64,000 nt of DNA. It comes from Fervidibacillus halotolerans. Its GTDB lineage: Bacteria; Bacillota; Bacilli; Bacillales; Caldibacillaceae. The notes below the pieces were generated by a model. That model made no database searches. It was not told the origin of the DNA and worked only from the letters and a program-made list of their open reading frames with translations. Location of the stretch: NCBI RefSeq assembly GCF_026547205.1, contig NZ_CP106877.1, positions 1,328,771-1,392,770 of the forward strand. Reading direction: 5' to 3'. Every line of letters starts with the position of its first letter. The stretch's first letter is position 1. Below, one piece after another: positions 16,121-25,829 of the stretch. The position numbers and the translations under genes were made by a program.

Positions 16121-18006
16121 GATGCAATCCCTCCCTTATGTTTATCATTCATTAATTCTTCTTTCGGAATATGATAACCGTGATCGTCTTTAATCGATCG
16201 AATGAGCATCGTTCCAAAAGTGATACATAAGCCGATAATCAACACAGGTATCGCCCAAGGTTTCCCATCACCAACTTGGTTCATTGGGTTATACATCATT
16301 CCGAAGGCAGCGATAAACAGTCCGAGTGAAATGATCACTGGCATGATCGTATTATTTGGCATATGAATATCATCCAACGGTTCAGCTGGCGTCAACCCTT
16401 TATTTCCTTCCATCTTTTCAATCCAATACGTATCGATTCCTCGTACAAAAGGCGTTTGTTTAAAATTGTAATAAACCGGTGGGGACTCTAATGCCCATTC
16501 CATCGTCCGTCCATCTTCCCAAGGGTCATTACCAACCTTTTGATTTTTCACAGTCGTAATAACAATATTGACGAGCATAATGACAATGGCAATACCCATC
16601 ATGAAAGCACCGATCGAACTAATGAAATTCCCCATATCGAGCCCTTGACCTGATAAGAAGGTTGCCACCCGTCTTGGCATTCCCCACAAGCCGAGGAAAT
16701 GTTGAATGAAAAAGGTTAAATGAAAACCGATGAAAAATAATACAAAGGTAATATATCCTAATCTTTCACTTAACATCGTCCCAAACATCTTTGGCCAATA
16801 AAAGTGCGCACCAGCCAAAAGGGCAAATACAACCCCACCGACGATTACATAGTGAAAATGTGCGACGATAAAATACGTGTCGTGCAATTGATAATCGAGG
16901 GGGGCAATTCCTTGCATAACCCCAGTAACTCCCCCGATAACAAAGGAAGGGATAAATCCTAAAGCATAAAGCATTGGGACGGTAATTTTAATACTTCCAC
17001 CCCACATCGTTAACAACCAGTTGAATATTTTGATTCCAGTCGGAACGGCGATGGCCATCGTCGCAACGGCGAATATTGCGTTAGCGACATTTCCTAAACC
17101 TGTCGTAAACATATGGTGCGCCCAGACCATAAATCCTAAAAATCCAATTAAGATCGTTGCAAAAACCATTGATGAATAACCAAAAAGCCGTTTCCTAGAA
17201 AAAGTAGAAATAATTTCTGAAAAAATACCGAAAGAAGGTAAAATTAAAATGTACACTTCCGGGTGGCCGAAAATCCAGAAGAAATGCTCCCAGATAATCG
17301 TATTTCCTCCTGCTGTAACATCAAAGAAATTTGTAGTGAATAATCGGTCAAACATTAGGAAAAAGATACTTGCCGTAAGGGGTGGAAAAGCAAATAAGAT
17401 TAAAGATGATGCGATAAAAGTCGTCCACGTTAACATCGGCATCCTCATAAACGTCATTCCAGGAGCACGCATATTAATAATCGTTACGAGAAAATTGATC
17501 CCGGAAATCAACGTTCCAAAACCGGAAATTTGCAACCCTAACGTGTAATAATCGATACCATGACCCTCTGAAAATAGGGATAACGATGCATATGAAGTCC
17601 ACCCGGCATCCGGTGCATCACCAAAAATCCAAGCTAAGTTTAAAAATACACCGCCGAAGAAAAACAGCCAAAAACCGAGGGAATTTAAAAATGGAAACGC
17701 CACATCCCTCGCACCGATTTGAAGCGGTACGACCGCATTCATTAAAGCAAACAAAAGCGGCATCGCTGCAAGGAAAATCATCGTCGTTCCGTGCATCGTA
17801 AACATTTCATTAAATGTTTCTTCTGACATAAACCCGAACTGCGGTTTTAACAATTGAATACGAATGAGTAAAGCCTCTATTCCCCCAAGAAGGAAGAAAA
17901 ATCCTCCACCAAATAAATATAAGTGGGCAATTTTTTTATGGTCGACAGTCGTTAAATATTCCCATAAAACTGCGCCAACACTTCTTTTTTCTGCGATGCT
18001 ACTCAC
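16117..18006 (-). CDS. ctaD: Cytochrome c oxidase subunit I (caa3)
   Basis: 629-residue catalytic subunit holding haem a and the haem a3-CuB centre. Seen: TMHGTTMIFLAAMP (haem a His), GHPEVYILILPSFG (CuB His and the cross-linked Tyr), HHMFTTG (two CuB His) and HDTYFIVAHFHYVI (haem a3 and haem a His). The length is that of the long caa3-type subunit I, with a C-terminal extension containing two more helices. GTG start with GGAGGATGAAAG upstream. Confidence 0.98.
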   Translation of the reverse strand: MSSIAEKRSVGAVLWEYLTTVDHKKIAHLYLFGGGFFFLLGGIEALLIRIQLLKPQFGFMSEETFNEMFTMHGTTMIFLAAMPLLFALMNAVVPLQIGARDVAFPFLNSLGFWLFFFGGVFLNLAWIFGDAPDAGWTSYASLSLFSEGHGIDYYTLGLQISGFGTLISGINFLVTIINMRAPGMTFMRMPMLTWTTFIASSLILFAFPPLTASIFFLMFDRLFTTNFFDVTAGGNTIIWEHFFWIFGHPEVYILILPSFGIFSEIISTFSRKRLFGYSSMVFATILIGFLGFMVWAHHMFTTGLGNVANAIFAVATMAIAVPTGIKIFNWLLTMWGGSIKITVPMLYALGFIPSFVIGGVTGVMQGIAPLDYQLHDTYFIVAHFHYVIVGGVVFALLAGAHFYWPKMFGTMLSERLGYITFVLFFIGFHLTFFIQHFLGLWGMPRRVATFLSGQGLDMGNFISSIGAFMMGIAIVIMLVNIVITTVKNQKVGNDPWEDGRTMEWALESPPVYYNFKQTPFVRGIDTYWIEKMEGNKGLTPAEPLDDIHMPNNTIMPVIISLGLFIAAFGMMYNPMNQVGDGKPWAIPVLIIGLCITFGTMLIRSIKDDHGYHIPKEELMNDKHKGGIAS

Positions 18007-18058
18007 CTTTCATCCTCCCCTTTTAAACCCCTTTATTCTCATACATATAAAACCCAAA

Positions 18059-19135
18059 TTATTCTTGCACTTTTAAACTCATTAAATACTCAGCCAAAGC
18101 CTCAAGTTCTTCATCCGTAAAGTCAGCTTTTTCGTACATGAGATTTCCAGGTTTATATTCTTCAGGATGTTGAATCCAATTTTTAATATTTTCCTTCGTA
18201 AATTCTAAATAGCCTGCCACTCTCGTTCGATTTCCAAAATCGGCTAAATTCGGTCCGAGTCTTGTGGCTTCCGGTCGGTCATCTCTCGCGGTTGTTGCAT
18301 GACAAGAAATACATGAAAACTGATCATTTTCCTCGAACAATTGCTTTCCTTTAACAGCCAATTCCGACGCCAACTCTGGTTCTTCATTCTTTTGCATCGC
18401 AAGAACCCACCTGTCGAATTCATCCCGAGAAATTGCCTTCACTTTAAAATCCATGTATGCATGGGATGGTCCGCATAATTCTGCACATTTCCCGTAAAAG
18501 ATGTTCCCAGCTTCGTCGGACTTTTCTGGATCAAATTCTAAGTAAAATGTATTTAAGTTGTCCGTATTCGTGTCCATTTTTCCTCCGATGCTCGGCACCC
18601 AGAAGGAATGTTTCACGTCACTTGCTTTCAAATTGAAATAAATTCTTTCACCGGTTGGAACAACTAAATCTTGGGATGTGATAATTCCTAAATCCGGATA
18701 TTCAAATTCCCACCAATAAAGATTCGCACGCACATTTACGACGAGATGTTTCGGATCTCCCTGTTCATCTACCCGTTCCATCCCTTTTACATCTCCAAAA
18801 TAGAAAGTTAAGTATACCGTTGGAATGGATAAACCGATAATGATTAAAATCGGTATAGCAGTCCATATGACTTCCAATTTATGACTGCCTGCAACTTGTT
18901 TAGGAATTTTATTTTCATCCCCTTTTTTCCTTCGAAAACGGACCAATACGATTACATAAATCGTCACAACGACTAATATGACAATCGCCATAACGGAAAA
19001 ACTTAGTAAAAATAGATTGTATTGTTTTTCTGCAACTTCCCCTGCCGGTTGAAGTGTGGATAGAAACGGTTTGCCACAACCGGTTGTTATCAGTGCTGAA
19101 AAGAAAATGAAAATAAACAGAATCCACTTTTTCAT
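18059..19135 (-). CDS. ctaC: Cytochrome c oxidase subunit II with cytochrome c domain
   Basis: 358 residues. A lipoprotein signal (IFIFFSALITTGC) is followed by two membrane helices, the CuA cupredoxin domain with CAELCGPSHAYM, and a C-terminal cytochrome c domain with CISCH (about residues 265-270) and a later Met ligand region, the hallmark of caa3 rather than aa3 enzymes. ATG 19135 is chosen because it begins the signal peptide and has AAAGGGGG upstream; the frame stays open to 19198. Confidence 0.97.
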   Translation of the reverse strand: MKKWILFIFIFFSALITTGCGKPFLSTLQPAGEVAEKQYNLFLLSFSVMAIVILVVVTIYVIVLVRFRRKKGDENKIPKQVAGSHKLEVIWTAIPILIIIGLSIPTVYLTFYFGDVKGMERVDEQGDPKHLVVNVRANLYWWEFEYPDLGIITSQDLVVPTGERIYFNLKASDVKHSFWVPSIGGKMDTNTDNLNTFYLEFDPEKSDEAGNIFYGKCAELCGPSHAYMDFKVKAISRDEFDRWVLAMQKNEEPELASELAVKGKQLFEENDQFSCISCHATTARDDRPEATRLGPNLADFGNRTRVAGYLEFTKENIKNWIQHPEEYKPGNLMYEKADFTDEELEALAEYLMSLKVQE

Positions 19136-19244
19136 CCGTATGAACCCCCTTTTTCGTAAAACAGTCAAATTCCAACATTCATCTTCACAAGCAAACATAT
19201 TCCATTTTTATTGTTGGTTAAATTTAAAAACATTGAACCTTATA

Positions 19245-20180
19245 TCAAAAAATTTGCATGAGTGAAAAAAAGATAATGGAAAGAAATAACAAGGTTAAGT
19301 AATTTAAAGAAAAAATAAACATTCGGTTTGCCCATTTTCCATCTTTCCCGTTGAATTTATACAGTCCTGCAACCAACCAGGTGATATTTAAAACCGTGGC
19401 AATACCGATAAACACTGGACCTAATGCACTTAATAAAAACGGAAGAGGAAAAAGGGAAATAACCCATAAAAGAATTTGTCGTTTTGTCATCGGAAAACCA
19501 TAAACGACTGGTAACATTGGTATACCTACCCGTCGATACTCCTCCACCTTTTTCATCGCAAGGGCGAGAAAATGGGGGGGTTGCCAAATAAACATAATGA
19601 AAAATAACACCCATGCGAAAAAATGAAGATCTGGATCAATGGCAGCCCAACCGATCAGAGGTGGAGCAGCTCCGGAAAAACTTCCGACGACCGTATTTAA
19701 CGTATATTTTCTTTTCGTCCAAAGGGAATATAACACGACGTATACGAAAGAACCCATTACCCCAATGATCCCAGCAGAAAAAGATGTCTGAAAGAGTAAA
19801 AGGGATCCGATTGCAAGAAAAACGAAACCGATCGTCAAAATCAATGTTGGCGAAAAACTCCCTGTAACGGTCGGACGGTTCTTCGTTCGTTCCATATGTT
19901 CATCGATATCTCGATCTATATAATTATTTAAAGTTGTGGAACCGGCAATAACGAGCCAAACCCCCATCAACGCGAGAAGAATTTCCAATAAATAATCTTG
20001 AATAGAAAGTCCGTTATAAAATAGGGCTAATACGATTCCTGTAAAGGCAGTTAACATATTCGAATGGATGATTCCAATTTTAATCAAGGAAAGGAAATCC
20101 TTAAAAACGGACACCTTCTTCTCACTATGATCGATGCTCGTTAAATCCGACATTGATGTTTCGTGTAAAGGGTTGCCCAT
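19245..20180 (-). CDS. ctaB: Protohaem IX farnesyltransferase (haem O synthase)
   Basis: 311-residue integral membrane prenyltransferase that adds a farnesyl group to haem B. Signature NNYIDRDIDEHMERTKNRP is the aspartate-rich substrate motif; the second aspartate/WQPPHF region (FIMFIWQPPHFLALAM) is also intact, with about nine helices. ATG 20180 with AAAGGAGG upstream. Divergent from ctaA across about 430 bp and first in the long ctaB-ctaCDEFG-ctaM series. Confidence 0.96.
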   Translation of the reverse strand: MGNPLHETSMSDLTSIDHSEKKVSVFKDFLSLIKIGIIHSNMLTAFTGIVLALFYNGLSIQDYLLEILLALMGVWLVIAGSTTLNNYIDRDIDEHMERTKNRPTVTGSFSPTLILTIGFVFLAIGSLLLFQTSFSAGIIGVMGSFVYVVLYSLWTKRKYTLNTVVGSFSGAAPPLIGWAAIDPDLHFFAWVLFFIMFIWQPPHFLALAMKKVEEYRRVGIPMLPVVYGFPMTKRQILLWVISLFPLPFLLSALGPVFIGIATVLNITWLVAGLYKFNGKDGKWANRMFIFSLNYLTLLFLSIIFFSLMQIF

Positions 20181-20606
20181 TTCAATATAACCTCCTTTCT
20201 TTAAAAACATCATCAAATATACAAACACCATTCGGATTTTCGTTCAAAGAAAAACGACTAATACTCATATTACTACGATTTAAATAGGGTTAACTACCTT
20301 TGGAAACGGTTTATATTTTCTCTAACATATATTAAATCACAAATAAAAAAAATTTGTGAATCTTTTTTGGATAATTTTTGTCATTTTTGTGTCAAAATTG
20401 GTAAGTTTTTTCGTTTCAATTTAAAAATAGAGATTTATATTTTAAAATTTTCAATAAATAACGGTTGTTTTATGCTTCATATTTCCATTTAACCGATGAT
20501 TTTTCATAAATTTCCTATTTTTATCGTGAAAATAACACTTTTCTCTTGTCACAAATTGATGGATTCGGTACGATTTACGTTGAGGAAATTTAAAAAATTT
20601 AAGTAG
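20181..20606. promoter_or_regulatory. ctaA-ctaB divergent control region with ResD-like site
   Basis: An AT-rich 425-bp interval. TTTGTGAAT at 20353-20361 equals the box described for the redox regulator ResD in B. subtilis, which activates ctaA. ATTTTTGTGTC at 20383-20393 follows; both occur with the same arrangement upstream of ypiF-qcrABC (50853-50882). TGGAAACGGTTTAT at 20301-20314 is an imperfect CcpA-type cre on the ctaB side. No ORF is supported here. Confidence 0.5.
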
Positions 20607-21527
20607 GTGAAGCGATTGCATCAGCGATTAAAATGGATTTCAGTACTATCCACATTCGGAATGCTCGGGTTACTAATCGGCGGAGCCCTCGTCACAAAAA
20701 CAGATTCTGGAGACGGGTGCGGTACTTCTTGGCCCCTGTGTCACGGAAAATTGTTTCCCGATCAAATTACTCCGGAATTGTTGATTGAATTTTCCCATCG
20801 AATTTCAACGGGAATTGTTTTTCTGCTAGTTCTTCTTTTGTCTTATTGGAGTATAAAACAGTTTGGGCGTTTTCTCGAAACGAAAATATTGGTAACCCTT
20901 TCTTTAAGCTTTATCATCATCCAAAGCTTAATTGGAGCTGCAACCGTTATATGGGGTCAGTCCCCCTTCTTCCTAGCTTTACATTTTGGCATTTCCTTAA
21001 TCTCTTTTGCAGCGGTATTATTGTTGACGATATTTATCTTTGAAATTGAAAAAATTCCTTCCCCAAAGCTGTATACGATCGACCGAAAGATGATTTTTCA
21101 CACGTATGCTGTCACGATCTATAGCTATATCGTTATCTACACCGGGGCCCTTGTTCGCCATATGGATGCGAGTATGATTTGTCCAGACTGGCCATTTTGC
21201 AATAATGAACAGATCACATTGCCGAGGAATATGTATGAATGGGTGCAAATGGGACATCGACTTGCTGCAGGCATCATCTTTATTTGGATTCTTTATTTGA
21301 TGATAAAAGCAATTCGTAATTATAAACATATATCTGTTATTTATTACGGATGGATCGCCGCGTTTATCCTCGTATTATTACAGGTGATCTCAGGGGCTTT
21401 CGTTATTTTTACCCAATTAAACTTGATCGTGACTTTATTGCATGCATTATTTATTTCCTGTTTATTCGGTTTATTAAGTTATTTCGTATTTATCTCGATC
21501 CGAAGTAGTAAAAATAATCGAATATAA
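20607..21527 (+). CDS. ctaA: Haem A synthase
   Basis: 306-residue eight-helix membrane enzyme converting haem O to haem A. It shows the two cysteine pairs characteristic of the Bacillus type: GDGCGTSWPLCHGK in the first loop and MICPDWPFCNNE in the second half. Conserved histidines are in EFSHRISTG and QMGHRLAAG. The frame opens with GTG at 20607, but TTG at 20616 has AGGTGA 5-6 nt upstream and gives a start aligned with relatives, so it is an equally good choice. Confidence 0.95.
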   Translation: MKRLHQRLKWISVLSTFGMLGLLIGGALVTKTDSGDGCGTSWPLCHGKLFPDQITPELLIEFSHRISTGIVFLLVLLLSYWSIKQFGRFLETKILVTLSLSFIIIQSLIGAATVIWGQSPFFLALHFGISLISFAAVLLLTIFIFEIEKIPSPKLYTIDRKMIFHTYAVTIYSYIVIYTGALVRHMDASMICPDWPFCNNEQITLPRNMYEWVQMGHRLAAGIIFIWILYLMIKAIRNYKHISVIYYGWIAAFILVLLQVISGAFVIFTQLNLIVTLLHALFISCLFGLLSYFVFISIRSSKNNRI

Positions 21528-21649
21528 AATTGAATCATCCGAATCTTTTCAATTAAACATTGAATAATTGATGATCATGCTCACACGTTTAGCCGCTAGC
21601 TAGGTTCATTCCTAAAGGGATTTATCATATTTTTCATAAAATGACGTAA

Positions 21650-21675
21650 GGAAGGGGGCTACCCTTCCCTTTTTA
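21650..21675 (+). terminator. Terminator after ctaA
   Basis: GGAAGGG paired with CCCTTCC around a short loop, followed by CTTTTTA. Marks the right end of the cta-ylb block. Confidence 0.7.
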
Positions 21676-21700
21676 TGCTCTTTTTCGGTCCAATCCACCT

Positions 21701-21730
21701 AAAAAAACAAGGGCGCATAAGTCCCTTGTT
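21701..21730 (-). terminator. Terminator after cotD
   Basis: Minus strand AACAAGGG, 9-nt loop, CCCTTGTT, then TTTTT. It overlaps the cotD stop. Confidence 0.85.
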
Positions 21731-21959
21731 AGCAAAATGGTCCAGGTCTTCCACAGCAATTAAAATGCTGATGACAAACTTGATCTACAACCGATTGGGT
21801 ATGTGGACAGAAATGTTCGTGCTTAAACATATGTTGATTGACCGTTGTCGTATGGGATGGATGAATGTGTGGAACAATATGCGTAAATTGGTTCGTGTTC
21901 ACAAATTGGTTCGTCGGATAAATAACCGGTGGCATCATATTCGGTGGAAATACAGGCAT
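21729..21959 (-). CDS. cotD: Inner spore coat protein CotD
   Basis: 76 residues, rich in His, Pro, Cys and Phe. It matches CotD: an N-terminal Pro/Tyr-rich part (PPNMMPPVIYPTN), a central HIVPHIHPSHTT segment, and a C-terminal histidine/cysteine part ending QHFNCCGRPGPFC. It is assembled into the inner coat in the mother cell. A sigma-K-type promoter lies about 40 bp upstream. In B. subtilis it sits next to yprB-yprA, as here. Confidence 0.88.
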   Translation of the reverse strand: MPVFPPNMMPPVIYPTNQFVNTNQFTHIVPHIHPSHTTTVNQHMFKHEHFCPHTQSVVDQVCHQHFNCCGRPGPFC

Positions 21960-21997
21960 AACGAATCCCCTTTCTTCATAGTTTTCATTTACATTAT

Positions 21998-22026
21998 TAA
22001 CCTATGAAAAAAGCGGATTACCTGTA
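21998..22026 (-). promoter_or_regulatory. sigma-K-type promoter for cotD
   Basis: Minus strand: ACA (22023-22025), 16-nt spacer, CATAGGTTA (21998-22006). The -10 matches CATANNNTA exactly. B. subtilis cotD is a sigma-K gene. Confidence 0.65.
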
Positions 22027-22110
22027 ATAAGGAAATAACCTATTTTATTTGCCATATTCCTTTTAGAAAGGTCGACGGGTACTTTTCATAATTCCGTACT
22101 TACCTTACAA

Positions 22111-23379
22111 TCAAATGAAATTCTCCCCATGTCGCGCTATTTTTTTCTCCAGTCGTTCGATTCGTTTGACCATTTCCTCCCGTTCCTTTTGCCTAAAGGA
22201 TGTTTCCTTCGTTTCCGACCATTCTCGGTAAGCCATATTTGCTAACTCAAGAGCCCCTTTATAATCTTTATATTGATGTTCTAAAATTTTTGCCCCTTCA
22301 ATACTAGCGGAAATCCGTATTTTTCCCTCGGATGATTCGGCGATTTGTTTATACAAAACCAACGCTTTTCGATAGTTTTTAATCTTTTTATATTGGTGTG
22401 CTAATTGAATCATTCCTCGCCATTTCTCTGTTCCTTCCCATTTTGTCATCCCCTTTTCTAACAACGGAATGGCGACTTTCGTTTCCTTTAATTGGGAATA
22501 CCACGTGCCGAGGGATAACAATTCCCCTTCCGTTTGATGATGATCCAGTCCGAGAAGTTTGAAAGATAGATGGGTATATAAAATGATTAATGTTAATACG
22601 TCCTGTTCATTATGTTCCATTACTTGAAGAATGCCTTCAGGATTTTTCGTTTTTAAAAAATCAAAATAGGCCATCGGGGCCAAATAGCCGGGTAAATCCG
22701 ATTTCCGATCAATATTTAAAATCTCCCTTTCCACATTTGATAGACTGACGGAATCTAATCGATGTTTCCACATTCTCCTTGCACCATGAAGAAGATCAAA
22801 ATGGCCAAAGGGGGGCAAATTTGGGACATGTTCGCGAATTAATGTATGCCTCGTTTTTACTTGTGGCCAGTCGAAGGCCTTTCCATTATACGTAACGAGC
22901 GTCGTATAATCGATATTTCTTAAAAAACTATCGTATAAAGGAATCTCGTGACCCGGTTCAGGTAAAAGATGCTGTTTAACGACTACTTCATCACCGTCGA
23001 TATATGCGTATCCAAGAAGAAAAATCGTATTTCCCACTCCGCCCCCAAGGCCCGTCGTTTCAGTGTCGAAAAAGAATAAATCTTCTCCTTTATATCCTTT
23101 AGCCGACAAAGGGTGGGAAATGCTTGTTTTTTGCCAGGCATCCATCGCAACTAAAAAATCTGCATATGAATAATTCCCTCTTTTTTCAGATAATGGATAA
23201 CGCCTTTCTTTAATTAAACAATATTGATGATCCAATTGATACGGAACGATTCCGTGTTTTCTCCATTCCTTTTCGAAAGGAAGATGAAATGGTTCATCTT
23301 TCTTATTGGAACCTTTGTCTAGATTGTTTTCTTCCGCTAAATAAGAATCGTATAAATCGAGTTTCCTTTTTAAAGACAT
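22111..23379 (-). CDS. mrfB: Exonuclease MrfB (YprB), RNase H-like fold
   Basis: 422 residues. With MrfA it forms a UvrABC-independent excision pathway for mitomycin C damage in B. subtilis. The exonuclease domain (about 95-270) is of the DEDD type: FFDTETTGLGGG (first Asp-Glu), LVTYNGKAFDWPQV, HFDLLHGARRMW and HNEQDVLTLI (last Asp). The C-terminal third consists of TPR-like helices. ATG 23379 follows GGAGGGTAAAGGG; the GTG five codons earlier is inside the RBS region. It starts right after the yprA stop. Confidence 0.9.
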   Translation of the reverse strand: MSLKRKLDLYDSYLAEENNLDKGSNKKDEPFHLPFEKEWRKHGIVPYQLDHQYCLIKERRYPLSEKRGNYSYADFLVAMDAWQKTSISHPLSAKGYKGEDLFFFDTETTGLGGGVGNTIFLLGYAYIDGDEVVVKQHLLPEPGHEIPLYDSFLRNIDYTTLVTYNGKAFDWPQVKTRHTLIREHVPNLPPFGHFDLLHGARRMWKHRLDSVSLSNVEREILNIDRKSDLPGYLAPMAYFDFLKTKNPEGILQVMEHNEQDVLTLIILYTHLSFKLLGLDHHQTEGELLSLGTWYSQLKETKVAIPLLEKGMTKWEGTEKWRGMIQLAHQYKKIKNYRKALVLYKQIAESSEGKIRISASIEGAKILEHQYKDYKGALELANMAYREWSETKETSFRQKEREEMVKRIERLEKKIARHGENFI

Positions 23380-23394
23380 CCCTTTACCCTCCAC

Positions 23395-25668
23395 TTATTT
23401 TGACAACATCATCCGATCTAAAATGGAAATGGCATCGGTTTTACACGTCTTTGTAGAAGTAAAAGTACCGACACAGGAAGGACACCCATATTCACACGGA
23501 CAATGTTGAATCGTTCTTTTAGCTTCAGACAGAACGGATTCAAGATGATCATATAATTCATCACTTAAGCCGACACCGCCTGGATATCGGTCATAAAAAA
23601 AGATGGTCGGTTTTTCCGTATGGCTCGACTTCACTTGAGGTACAACATGGATGTCTTCCGGGGCGCTCATCACAAACATTGGAACAATCGTTTTTAAAAC
23701 ATTTGCTGCACCTAACAATCCTTCTTCTAACCGTTGTTCCCCAAATTCAGAAAAATCCTTAGATAAAGAGATCCAAACCGCATTTGTATGTAAAGTTTGT
23801 TCTGGCAAATGAATGGGGCCAGATCCGATATTTTCATGGGTTTCAAATTTGATTTTTTTAAAGATCGTCGCCATGGCCGTAACAGCCACATCGCCATATT
23901 GAATGATGGAATCTCCCTTTTTCCTTTCCCGTTCGACTTCCAACACCTTTAATTGGACAGCTAATTGGGCATCCGTATAATAATCGACCTTTACTTCACG
24001 GACGTAAGCTTTCTTTTCTTCCCAATCTAATTTTTCCACTTGGTATTGAAGACCTTGATGTAAATAAATCGCTTCTTCATGAAGAAGGGTAAGGGCACTG
24101 AACGTATCCATTTCTCCGATTACTTTCACCTTTCCCCGATTCGTTTGATCAATAATCACGACATTTTCCCTCGCAGCCGAACGTAAACTAATCTCGTGGG
24201 CAGGAAAGGATTCATTCATCCAATGGTATTTTCCATTACTGAAATGGAGAATGTTTTTTTCCACGAAAAACTCGAGAATATCTTCCACATCCATATCGCC
24301 AAATCGTTCCCCTTTCCGAAAGGGTAATTCGTAAGCTGCACATTTTAAATGATCGACAAGTATAATAATATTGTCCGGATTTATTCTTGCAATTTCTGGG
24401 GATTGGTGAAAAAAGTATTCGGGATGTTGGATGACATATTGATCTAAAGGTGAATTGTCAGCAACAAAGATTACGAGGGATTCCCCCTGTCTCCTTCCTG
24501 CTCGTCCCGCCTGTTGCCAAGCACTTGCGATCGTACCTGGATAACCGGTCATAAAACAAACTTGCAATTGGCCGATGTCCACACCAAGTTCCAAAGCATT
24601 TGTACTGACGACACCATAAATCTTCCCTTCCCGTAATCCCTTTTCTATTTCCCTTCTTTCTTTCGGGAGATAACCACCCCGATATCCGCAGATTTTTTTC
24701 TCACCGATGGTCTTTTTTACCAATTCCTGCAAATAAGTTAATATAATTTCCACCCGCATCCGACTTTTAGCAAAAATAATCGATTGTATATGATGTTTTA
24801 AAAATTCCCCAGCGAGCTTACGAACTTCTAAAGTTGCACTCCTTCGTATATTTAAAGGTTGATTAACAATAGGAGGATTATAAAAGATGAAATGTTTTTT
24901 GCCGCTCGGTGCACCATTTTGATCAATTAATTTCATCAATTTACCGGTTAATTGTTCGGCTAGTTCTAATGGATTAGCAATCGTGGCCGATGTGCAAATA
25001 AACACCGGATCGCTTCCGTAAAATTGACAAATGCGCTTTAATCTTCGGATCACATTTGCCATATGGCTGCCAAAAATACCTCGATACGTATGCAGTTCAT
25101 CGATAATGACGAACGATAAATTTTCAAACAAAGAAACCCATTTCGTATGATGGGGCAAAATTCCAGAATGGAGCATATCGGGATTCGTAATAACGATATG
25201 ACCTGCCTTTCGTATTTTTTGACGAACAGATACAGGCGTATCCCCGTCATACGTATAGCTATTTACAGAAATCCCTGCCCCTTCTATCAGTTCATTTAAT
25301 TCATTTTTTTGATCATAACTTAGTGCTTTCGTCGGAAAAATATACAAAGCACGAGCCTCCGGTTGATGGATGATCGTTTGCAATACAGGTAGGTTGTAAC
25401 AGAGGGTTTTTCCCGAAGCCGTGGGAGTAATTGCTGTGAAATCTTGACCAGCCATACCGAAATCATAGGCTTCCCTTTGATGTGAATATAATTGGTCAAT
25501 TCCCTTTTTTTCTAATGCCTCTTTTATAGAAGGATGTAAGCTTTTGGGAAAGGGAACGAAATTCGCCCGCTTTGCTTCGATCGTTTCCCAATGGGTAATA
25601 TTTTTAAAGATTCCGTCTTGCTCCTTCATCCATTGAATAAAATCCGATAGCCCCTTCTTTTTAAACAT
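23395..25668 (-). CDS. mrfA: DEAD/DEAH helicase MrfA (YprA) with DUF1998 domain
   Basis: 757-residue SF2 helicase. Walker A is in TPTASGKTLCYNLPV, motif II is DELH (VIIDELHTYRG), motif III CTSATIANP, and motif VI QAGRAGRRQGES. The C-terminal DUF1998 region has a four-cysteine zinc site in HCPCEYGCPSCVGTF and TKTCKTD, which is required in the B. subtilis enzyme. In that organism it acts with MrfB on mitomycin-damaged DNA. ATG 25668 has AGGTGA 5 nt upstream; the in-frame GTG at 25677 is part of that RBS. Confidence 0.93.
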   Translation of the reverse strand: MFKKKGLSDFIQWMKEQDGIFKNITHWETIEAKRANFVPFPKSLHPSIKEALEKKGIDQLYSHQREAYDFGMAGQDFTAITPTASGKTLCYNLPVLQTIIHQPEARALYIFPTKALSYDQKNELNELIEGAGISVNSYTYDGDTPVSVRQKIRKAGHIVITNPDMLHSGILPHHTKWVSLFENLSFVIIDELHTYRGIFGSHMANVIRRLKRICQFYGSDPVFICTSATIANPLELAEQLTGKLMKLIDQNGAPSGKKHFIFYNPPIVNQPLNIRRSATLEVRKLAGEFLKHHIQSIIFAKSRMRVEIILTYLQELVKKTIGEKKICGYRGGYLPKERREIEKGLREGKIYGVVSTNALELGVDIGQLQVCFMTGYPGTIASAWQQAGRAGRRQGESLVIFVADNSPLDQYVIQHPEYFFHQSPEIARINPDNIIILVDHLKCAAYELPFRKGERFGDMDVEDILEFFVEKNILHFSNGKYHWMNESFPAHEISLRSAARENVVIIDQTNRGKVKVIGEMDTFSALTLLHEEAIYLHQGLQYQVEKLDWEEKKAYVREVKVDYYTDAQLAVQLKVLEVERERKKGDSIIQYGDVAVTAMATIFKKIKFETHENIGSGPIHLPEQTLHTNAVWISLSKDFSEFGEQRLEEGLLGAANVLKTIVPMFVMSAPEDIHVVPQVKSSHTEKPTIFFYDRYPGGVGLSDELYDHLESVLSEAKRTIQHCPCEYGCPSCVGTFTSTKTCKTDAISILDRMMLSK

Positions 25669-25829
25669 ACGATTCACCTGCTCACAATGAAGATTTCTGT
25701 TTTTATTATAGTCGAACGAATGAATGTTTGCATCTAACGACCGATCTTTTTCGCAAAAATCCCGATAATTTAACCAAAAATAGATGTATTGCCCCCTTCT
25801 AGATGAACCTCTAGTTCTGTTGGTTAGGA

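Noticed and set aside
21675..22007. 110-codon plus-strand frame over cotD
   Set aside because: Antisense to cotD, whose composition, promoter and terminator are convincing; no RBS on the plus strand.
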